A stretch of DNA of 8,477 nucleotides, taken from the NCBI GenBank assembly GCA_029861825.1, contig JAOTYN010000161.1, positions 1-8,477 of the forward strand, in the 5' to 3' direction. Positions 1-7,600 of the stretch are shown here, one piece after another (position 1 is the first letter of the stretch; the number at the start of each line of letters is the position of its first letter). A program made the position numbers and the translations under genes. Origin of the DNA: Cyclobacteriaceae bacterium (GTDB taxonomy: Bacteria > Bacteroidota > Bacteroidia > Cytophagales > Cyclobacteriaceae). Below the pieces are notes generated by a model that was given only the letters and a program-made list of their open reading frames with translations, searched no databases and was not told the DNA's origin.

Positions 1-1
1 G

Positions 2-3000
2 TCAGGGATCATGGAGTTAGATAATCAGGGTTTTAATTTACTTCCAGGTGGCGAAGAATTTGCGGATGAAAATGTTTATGTAATTATGGAATATGGCGCA
101 AACAGTTTACTTCTGGGAACTACGGCAAACGGGTTATTCCTTTTACAAGATGGCAAGAAAAAAGCCCTAAAAACTGAGGCTGATGCACACCTGAAAAACA
201 ACACCTTATACTCCGGACTACAACTAGAGGATGCTGCCTTCGCCTTTGGAACCCTGAGAGGAGGATTGATCATTATAAATCAACAGGGCCAGTTGATTTC
301 TGCTATAACTGGTGAAGATTTTCTTCCCACCCTTCAGGTAAACAATCTAAATCATGGGGATCCTGGGACAATCTGGGCTTCATTGGATAATGGTATCGCT
401 AAGATTGAATATCCCAGTGCCTTCACCAACTTTGGAGAGCATGCTGGAATAGCTGGTGGAATCAATAAAATCGTGCGTTATAAACAGAATTTGTTGGTAG
501 GCTCTCGCAGGGGACTATTACATTTAGTGCAGCGTCAAGAGTCACCAGAGGCTTATTTCAGGATTTTTCAGGAGATCAAGAACAAGATCTGGGATTTATT
601 GGTTTTTGATGATCTGTTATTAACAGCCCAAGAAAATGGCGTCTTCCAATTTGACGGAACTAATTTGACCTCCATTGGTCAGTGGAATCCTTCCTCTTTT
701 TACCGCTCAAAAGTAGACCCCAACAGGGTGTTTATGGGCCTGGCAGATGGAGTGGGTTCCATTTACAGAAAGGATGGACGCTGGATCAATGAAGGTAAAA
801 TCCAGGGAGTGGTGGGTTCCACCTATACTATTTTAGAAGAGAATTCAGGGAATTTATGGTTGGAGACCAGCGAAGATTGGGTCTGGAATATTTCCTTTCC
901 CAGTAAGTCTCATGCCAAAAATTTAAAAAACCCCATATGTAGGAGATACGGCACAGAGCAAGGTCTGCCCGGGGTTGGCGGCAACCTTTACCAGTTCCAG
1001 GATCGTGTATTTTTTGCAGCTTTTAATCTCAAAAAAACTTTTGAGTACCAGGTTAGCAGTGATCGCTTCATCCCGGAACAAAGCCTTTCTGCCGAATTTG
1101 GTTTGCCCCAATCTATATTACTAGAACATCTAGATGATAATCACCATGTTTGGTTTCGAACATTCCAGGGTACTGAAGCCTTGAAGCGTATGGTCGCCTG
1201 GCACCAAAACGGGGACTTCCACCTGCAAGACCTAAGTCATTCCAGAATATTGAATTTCTCTGATGATTTAATATTTCCTGAATTATCCGAAGACAGCATA
1301 GTATGGTTGGTTGGAGAATTAGGGCTTATCCGTCATGACCTTCAGAAACAAAAGAACAGACGCCTCAAAAGAAAATGCCTTATTCGGAATGTGATTTATG
1401 GGAATGACTCCTTAGTGTACGCCGGTAACACCAATGAAATACTGTCAGAACTTATTTCGCCTTTTAAGCATTCTGGGAACCAGTTTCGCTTTACCTATGC
1501 TTATCCTACTTTTCTTTTGCAACAGCAGCATAAGTATCAATATCTATTAGAACCGTACGATCAAAATTGGTCGGAATGGAATGATGAAACGCAAAAGGAC
1601 TATACCAATCTGCCGGAAGGGGATTATACATTTAAGGTCCGGGCTAAGGACCTTTATGGAGAGATCAGTGAAGAAGATCAATTTACTTTTTCAATATTAC
1701 CACCCTGGTATCGCACTTGGTGGGCCTATCTGTGTTATGCTCTGGTTTTAGTGGGTTTCATGAGCTCGATCATTCAATGGCGCTCTTCACAATTACGTAA
1801 GGAGAAAGAGTTTCTAGAAACTGAAGTGGCCCACCGAACTGCTGAAATAAAAGACAAAAACCAGCAGTTGGAACATCAAACCCACACATTGGCAGCTCAG
1901 GCTGAAAAATTACAGGAAATGGACCACCTAAAGTCCCGTTTGTTTGCCAATATCTCTCACGAGTTCCGGACTCCCCTCACCTTAATAAAAGGCCCGGTGG
2001 AGCAATTATTAAAGGATAGCTCGGAGAAATTAAGTTTAACGCATTCACAAATGATCAATAGAAATGCTGATCGGCTGCTGAGGTTAGTTAATCAACTGCT
2101 TGATCTTTCAAAATTGGATAGCGGCAAACTCCACCTAAACGCCACTGAAGGCGATTTCTTCAAGTTCCTGAGAAGAGTGGCCTCCTCTTTTAGTTCACAC
2201 GCCGCTCAACGGGATTTAGATTATGAGATTAACATTCCCAATAGCACATTGTGGACCTCTTTCGACAAGGATAAAGTTGAAAATATCATTTATAATTTGT
2301 TAGCCAACGCCTTTAAATTCACCGAAGATGGTGGAATAATTGGTCTAAGTGCAGTCCATGAATCTGACCAATTAACGCTGACTATTACAGATAATGGCAA
2401 GGGCCTAACTGAGAAGCAACTTCCCCGGATATTTGATCGATTCTACCAGGTAGACAACTCTTATACCAGAGAGCATGAAGGCACTGGTATTGGTTTGGCC
2501 TTAACACAAGAGTTAGTTAACCTCATGAAGGGTGAAATCACAGTGGAAAGCTCTTTAGGTCAAGGAAGCACCTTTACCGCTACATTTCCCTTAGAAGAGA
2601 TTCGGGACCGGACCTCACAACTTTCCCTGGAGACACAAGATATTCCCCTGACATCAGCTAACTACCTAAACAGCTCCCAACCAATACCGGATAATGGCAC
2701 TGACAAGGTCGCTATTCTGGTAGTGGAAGATAATAAAGACATGAGACACTACATCGGGGAACATCTACGCGATGATTATAGCCTATTCGAGGCAAAACAC
2801 GGTCAAGCAGGCTGGGAGATGGCCATAGACCAGGTCCCGGATTTGATCATTACTGATCTTATGATGCCTAAAATGGATGGTATGGAATTGTGCGGGAAGT
2901 TGAAAAATGACGAGCGCACCAGTCACATACCGGTGATAATGTTAACCGCCAAGGCCGGGCAAGAAAACAAACTGGAGGGTTTGGAAACTGGAGCCGATGA

Positions 3001-3451
3001 CTACCTGACCAAACCTTTCAATGCACAGGAACTTCGAATCAGAGTTAAAAATCTCATAGAGCAACGCCGAAAACTCCAACAGCACTATAGCAAGCTGATC
3101 ACCCTGGAACCTAAAAAAATGAAAATCACCTCCATGGATGAACGGTTTCTGCAAAAAGTGATGGACCTATTGGACCTTCATATGGAGGACACAGAGTTTG
3201 GAGTGCCCCAAATGCAAGAAGCATTAGCCATGTCTAAAACTCAGTTACACTGCAAAATGAAAGCGTTAACCGACATGGCTCCAGGTAAATTCCAGAGGAA
3301 TTACCGGTTGAAGAAAGCTGCACAGATCTTATCTCGAAAAGGGGACAGTGTCACCCAAGTAGCTTACCGGGTGGGTTTTAGTAATCTTTCCCATTTTGCT
3401 AAATGCTTTAAGGAGGTCTACGGAGTTAGCCCCTCGGAATACCACCATTAA
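2..3451 (+). CDS. Hybrid two-component system regulator (propeller sensor, histidine kinase, receiver, AraC-type HTH), 5' partial
   Basis: A membrane-spanning sensor and transcription factor in one chain. The frame is open to the left edge and the first ATG (position 11) falls inside the sensor, so the true start and signal peptide are upstream. Counting from that ATG (1146 residues): degenerate Reg_prop-type propeller repeats, about 20-450 (for example ILEENSGNLWLET near 274-286); a Y_Y_Y domain, about 500-562; one membrane helix, about 572-589; a coiled coil to 640; HisKA with His650 in SHEFRTPL; HATPase with the N box (Asn762, Asn766), DNGKG at 794-798 and GTGIGL at 824-829; a receiver, about 900-1012, with Glu906/Asp907, phospho-acceptor Asp949, Thr979 and Lys1001; and an AraC HTH, about 1055-1146. 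All catalytic residues are present, so it should be active. Known members usually sense periplasmic ligands, often glycan fragments, and act on nearby genes. The ligand here is unknown. It converges on the metal-efflux genes and is not co-transcribed with them. Confidence 0.95.
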   Translation, partial: SGIMELDNQGFNLLPGGEEFADENVYVIMEYGANSLLLGTTANGLFLLQDGKKKALKTEADAHLKNNTLYSGLQLEDAAFAFGTLRGGLIIINQQGQLISAITGEDFLPTLQVNNLNHGDPGTIWASLDNGIAKIEYPSAFTNFGEHAGIAGGINKIVRYKQNLLVGSRRGLLHLVQRQESPEAYFRIFQEIKNKIWDLLVFDDLLLTAQENGVFQFDGTNLTSIGQWNPSSFYRSKVDPNRVFMGLADGVGSIYRKDGRWINEGKIQGVVGSTYTILEENSGNLWLETSEDWVWNISFPSKSHAKNLKNPICRRYGTEQGLPGVGGNLYQFQDRVFFAAFNLKKTFEYQVSSDRFIPEQSLSAEFGLPQSILLEHLDDNHHVWFRTFQGTEALKRMVAWHQNGDFHLQDLSHSRILNFSDDLIFPELSEDSIVWLVGELGLIRHDLQKQKNRRLKRKCLIRNVIYGNDSLVYAGNTNEILSELISPFKHSGNQFRFTYAYPTFLLQQQHKYQYLLEPYDQNWSEWNDETQKDYTNLPEGDYTFKVRAKDLYGEISEEDQFTFSILPPWYRTWWAYLCYALVLVGFMSSIIQWRSSQLRKEKEFLETEVAHRTAEIKDKNQQLEHQTHTLAAQAEKLQEMDHLKSRLFANISHEFRTPLTLIKGPVEQLLKDSSEKLSLTHSQMINRNADRLLRLVNQLLDLSKLDSGKLHLNATEGDFFKFLRRVASSFSSHAAQRDLDYEINIPNSTLWTSFDKDKVENIIYNLLANAFKFTEDGGIIGLSAVHESDQLTLTITDNGKGLTEKQLPRIFDRFYQVDNSYTREHEGTGIGLALTQELVNLMKGEITVESSLGQGSTFTATFPLEEIRDRTSQLSLETQDIPLTSANYLNSSQPIPDNGTDKVAILVVEDNKDMRHYIGEHLRDDYSLFEAKHGQAGWEMAIDQVPDLIITDLMMPKMDGMELCGKLKNDERTSHIPVIMLTAKAGQENKLEGLETGADDYLTKPFNAQELRIRVKNLIEQRRKLQQHYSKLITLEPKKMKITSMDERFLQKVMDLLDLHMEDTEFGVPQMQEALAMSKTQLHCKMKALTDMAPGKFQRNYRLKKAAQILSRKGDSVTQVAYRVGFSNLSHFAKCFKEVYGVSPSEYHH

Positions 3452-3457
3452 ATACCA
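3452..3457. other. Six-base convergent intergenic gap
   Basis: Only six bases separate the TAA of the + strand regulator (3449-3451) from the TAG of the - strand adaptor (3458-3460). I see no clear GC-rich hairpin followed by a T run here or in the adjoining gene ends. Any terminator must therefore lie inside coding sequence, or transcripts of the two strands overlap at their 3' ends. Confidence 0.85.
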
Positions 3458-4597
3458 CTAACCACCGCTGCTGGAAGATAAGTAGTAGGCTCCTTCATAA
3501 ACCACCTTAGTGCCGTCCTTCAGCTTTGTCTGGGGTATAACCTCGATCCAGCCATCTGAAACCAAACCGGTCTCTACTCTTACTTTTCGAAATGCCACCT
3601 TTTCGCCATCGGCTGGCATTTCTGTGAAAATATAAGCTTCCTCACCTTCTGTCAACACTGCGTTCTCCGGCAGGGCCGCCACCATTTTACTGGCAATGAC
3701 GATCTCGGCTTCCACATACATGCCCGGAACGAACCGCTCCTCTTCGGGAATATGGCCGTGCACATGTATGGATCGCGTTCCCGGATCCAGGGCTTTGCCT
3801 ACCAAGTATACTTCTCCCAGATAAAGGCTATCTGATAAATTTGGGATCCGCAAGCGGATGCTTTGCCCCTCTTTGACTTTGGTGACGTCCTTTTCAAAGA
3901 CTTCCAGCTCCACATGCATGTGATCAGTGTTCACCATTTCTAAAAGCACTTCTTGGGGGAGTACGTATTTCCCGATGGTGGTACTCACCTTGGTGACGGA
4001 ACCCTCTATGGGAGCTCTGATGCTCATGGTAGTAGTAAATTGCCCGGCCTCCAACTTTGACAGGTTGACCCCCATTAATTGCAGTTCTTTCTTCAATCCT
4101 TGTAATCGGGCCAGCGCAGACTGGTAGTCCGCCTGGGCTTTTTGCAAATTCCTCTGGGCGGTGATCTTCTCTTGTTCCAGTACCTTTTTTCGTTCATACT
4201 CAGCTTTGAGGTATTTCAATTGCCCTTTTACCTCCATATAACTTTGCTGTGCCTTAACGTATTCCGGGTTTTCCAAAACCAGCACAGACTGACCTTTTTT
4301 TACATAGTCCCCAACCAGCAAACTGGTAGACTTAACATATCCAGGTTTGAATGAACTGATCTGAGCTTTGTTTTGAGGGGGGACGTCGAAATAGCCGTTG
4401 GTAGCTACTATATCAGACATTTCCCGGTCTTCCAATGCACCTGTTTGTATACCGGCTTTCTGTTTTTGCTGTTGGCTTAAAGTTATAAGTTCAGTTTGAC
4501 CAGTCGCTTCTGTAAGATCCCCGTCTGTAGTTTTCGTAGAACAGCCCGTAAATAGGCTCAGGGCCAGAAATGCATATAGATATTTTATTGAACTCAT
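3458..4597 (-). CDS. czcB: Lipoprotein periplasmic adaptor subunit of heavy-metal RND efflux pump (CusB/CzcB family)
   Basis: The membrane-fusion protein that links the inner-membrane RND pump to the outer-membrane channel; 379 residues, a normal length for the family. A hydrophobic leader ends in LFTGC, so Cys19 should be lipidated and anchor the mature protein to a membrane facing the periplasm. Then come a lipoyl-like half at about 79-112 (GDYVKKGQSVLVLENPEY), an alpha-helical hairpin at about 113-183 rich in Lys, Glu and Gln, the second lipoyl half at about 190-222 (RAPIEGSVTKV), a beta-barrel at about 225-300 with VPGMYVEAEI, and a membrane-proximal domain to about 375. The ATG at 4597 is chosen because it gives a complete lipoprotein signal and lies four bases after the stop of the pump gene. 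The region before it shows no Shine-Dalgarno sequence, so translational coupling is likely (inference). The mature N-terminus has no His-rich stretch and few Met, unlike CzcB and CusB. The symbol reflects family and the pump motif, not proven substrate. Confidence 0.93.
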   Translation of the reverse strand: MSSIKYLYAFLALSLFTGCSTKTTDGDLTEATGQTELITLSQQQKQKAGIQTGALEDREMSDIVATNGYFDVPPQNKAQISSFKPGYVKSTSLLVGDYVKKGQSVLVLENPEYVKAQQSYMEVKGQLKYLKAEYERKKVLEQEKITAQRNLQKAQADYQSALARLQGLKKELQLMGVNLSKLEAGQFTTTMSIRAPIEGSVTKVSTTIGKYVLPQEVLLEMVNTDHMHVELEVFEKDVTKVKEGQSIRLRIPNLSDSLYLGEVYLVGKALDPGTRSIHVHGHIPEEERFVPGMYVEAEIVIASKMVAALPENAVLTEGEEAYIFTEMPADGEKVAFRKVRVETGLVSDGWIEVIPQTKLKDGTKVVYEGAYYLSSSSGG

Positions 4598-4601
4598 GAG
4601 A

Positions 4602-7600
4602 CTAAGGATTTACTAGGTATTGGATTTCCAGAACAGTTTGATTGTATCCATGCAAATTGTCCAGGTAACTAAGGTTGATTTGCCGGGCGCTTTCCAAACT
4701 CTGAATGTACTGCAGGTATCCGGATTCTCCACTTTGATAGCTTTGATGGGCCATGCGCACGATCTCCCGGGACAGGCTAAGTCCGTTGGATTGATAATAC
4801 TGCAAGGCGCTCTGGTATTTCTGCAGTTCGGCACTTAATTGACGATAGCGGGATTCCCAACGGCGTTGAAAACTCATGGCTTCAAGTTCACGGGTTTTGA
4901 TATCGATACGGGAGGCTTGTACTTTGGCTCTTTGGTCGCTTCCGAACAACGGTATCCCCAAACCAAACTGATAGCCGTCAAAACTCTGGGCTCCTTCACC
5001 CTGACTGCGGCCCAAGAAATACTCTGCTCTTATCTGGGGCCACTGCAGGCTCTTTTCTACTTTGGCACGGGCCTCCGCCACATTGGTCAATCGTTGATAG
5101 TATTGGATAGCGGGATTATTATCACGGAAACCCTGATAACTGGATGAATCGAAGTTCAGCATGATCAACTCTTCAAGGGCAATCTCGAACTCTTGATCCA
5201 ACTGCAGCAACGATGCCAGTTTATGATGGCTGATATCTACTTCCAGGCGAGCCTGATCGACCAGGGTATTGAGCTCCAAATGGCGGGCTTCAGCGGTTAG
5301 TTTCTCCAAATAGTCCGTTTCTCCTAACTCAAAACGACGATTACTGGCACCGGCAAAGCGACCGTAAAGGCTATCCAGGTAAATTAACTGGTTCAGTCTT
5401 TGATTCAGATATTGCAACTCATGGTACGCTTGTGATACTCCTTTAATGAGGTCCGTTTTCCTGATTCTCAGCTGTAGTTCGCTTAACTCTGTTTGTTTTT
5501 CAAACAGTTTTGAACGTCGGCTGTAAACGTGGGGCAGGCTAAAACTTTGCTGGATACCATACACGTTCAAGGCAGTACCGTTATCCGCAAGGTTGTTTTC
5601 ATCATAACTGTAGTACAACTGGGTATTACCGGCATTAAAAGCCATTTTCTGCAAACTCTTCTGCCGGTCTGTACGCAGACCCGCCGCCTGCAGATCCAGA
5701 TTATTCTCCAAGGCTATCTCTTGGGCCTGTGGCAAATCAATTATCCTGTTTTGGGCCTGGGTCCGATTCGAACTCAATCCAATTAAGGCTATGAGAATGA
5801 CCAATTTGGGAACCATAATGGACAATACCTTGCCTTTTGGGTTTTGCTTGTTGCTCTTATACATGGTGTACAGCACTGGTAATACCACTAATGTCAAGAA
5901 GGTAGCCGTGATTAAACCGCCGATTACCACAGAAGCCAAGGGGCGCTGTACTTCCGCTCCCGCAGAGGTGGAATAAGCCATGGGAAAAAATCCCAAAGCA
6001 GCAGCGCTGGCGGTGAGCAGTACGGGCCTAAGCCTAATTTTTGTGCCTTGTAATACCCTTTGATGTACATCGGTGATGCCGGACTTTTCTAACTCGTTAA
6101 AATACTCGATCAACACAATCCCATTTAGTACCGCTATTCCAAATAATGCAATAAATCCGATACCGGCAGAAATACTGAAAGGCATATCCCGGATCCACAA
6201 CATCAGAACCCCTCCTATGGCTGCCAAAGGAATGGCTGAGAAAACCAATAAGGCCTGTGATACGGACTTGAAGGTAACATAGAGCATGATAAATATCAGG
6301 GCCAAAGCCACCGGCACCACCAGTGCCAGCCTTTTTTTAGCTTTTTGCAGATTTTCGAATTGCCCTCCATAGGTAATATAATACCCAGGAGGCATGGCCA
6401 ACTCTTCCCTTAAAATTGATTCAATTTCATTAACTACGGATTCCACATCGCGATTACGCACGTTGATTCCGATTACGATTCGGCGCTTGGCATTATCCCG
6501 GGAGATCTTCGCAGGCCCGGTTTGATAGTCAATGGCAGCCACCTCGTTAAGAGGCACCTGCTTACCATTAGGCAGATCCACATACAGTCTTTGCAGATTG
6601 GATATGTCTTTTCGAAAATCCTCCTTAAAACGTACCACCAGATCGAATCTTCGCTCGCCTTCCATGATCACTCCAGCGCTTTCTCCACCAAAAGCCATGC
6701 GCACCATTTGATTCAGATCCCGTATGTTTATACCATACTGACCGATTTTCTCGCGGTTATAGACAATGGACATTTGGGGCAATCCTGCGGTTTTTTCCAC
6801 ATTTATATCGGCAGCACCCGGAACATTCTCAATAAGGTCGCGGACCTTGTTGGCCAATTGATAAAGTACATCCAGATCCTCCCCGTATATTTTAACCGCC
6901 ACGTCCGTGCGCACACCGGTGATCAATTCGTTGAATCGCATTTCGATCGGCTGGGTGAACTCAAAGTCTATACCTGGTATGGCCGACATGGCGAGCTTCA
7001 TTTTATCGGCCAGTTCTTCCTTACCTTTGGCACTGGTCCATTGCTTTTTTGGCTTGAGCTTGATAATGACGTCGGTCTCTTCCATTGACATGGGATCCGT
7101 GGGGACTTCGGCCGCACCGATCCTGGTTACTACCTGCTCAACCTCCGGAAATTCATCTAAAAGAATGCCCTCAATTTCAGTTACGATATCGATGGTCTTG
7201 CTCAATGAAGTTCCGGTTTTTAGTACCGGTTGTACCACGAAATCGCCTTCATCCAAGGTAGGTACAAACTCACCTCCTAAATCAGAAAAGACCACCAGGC
7301 TCAATATCAATAGAGCCGATGCCAAGCCTACAACCACTTTCTTACTGTGCAATGCCCAATCAATTATGGGGCTATATATACTCTGAATAAACTCCATTAT
7401 TTTCTGTGATATATTGTGCTTTTGTTGAGAGGGCCGGCAAACTATGGATGCCATTACCGGTACATAAGTCAGGCAAAGAATCATCGCTCCCAAAAGGGCA
7501 AACCCAAATGATAATGCCATGGGTTTAAACATTTTGCCCTCCACACCGGTCAACGATAGAATGGGAATAAATACAATCAAGATAATTACCTGACCAAAAA

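Noticed and set aside
11..13. ATG as the true start of the hybrid regulator
   Set aside because: It falls within propeller sequence with no signal peptide, which this family needs to place the sensor in the periplasm. The frame is open to the left edge, so the gene is simply cut by the window.
4613..4834. Small - strand open frame overlapping the 3' end of the fused gene in another frame
   Set aside because: It lies wholly within the well-supported channel domain, has no start signal and shows no family resemblance.
6522..7088. Open frame of 188 codons on the + strand opposite the pump gene
   Set aside because: It is antisense to a strongly conserved RND region, and its translation shows no recognisable domain or coherent composition. 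It is best explained as a shadow of the real gene.
6907..7386. Open frame of 159 codons on the + strand, overlapping the previous one
   Set aside because: Also antisense to the conserved pump coding region. Its Ser/Thr-rich low-complexity translation is typical of a reverse-frame shadow.
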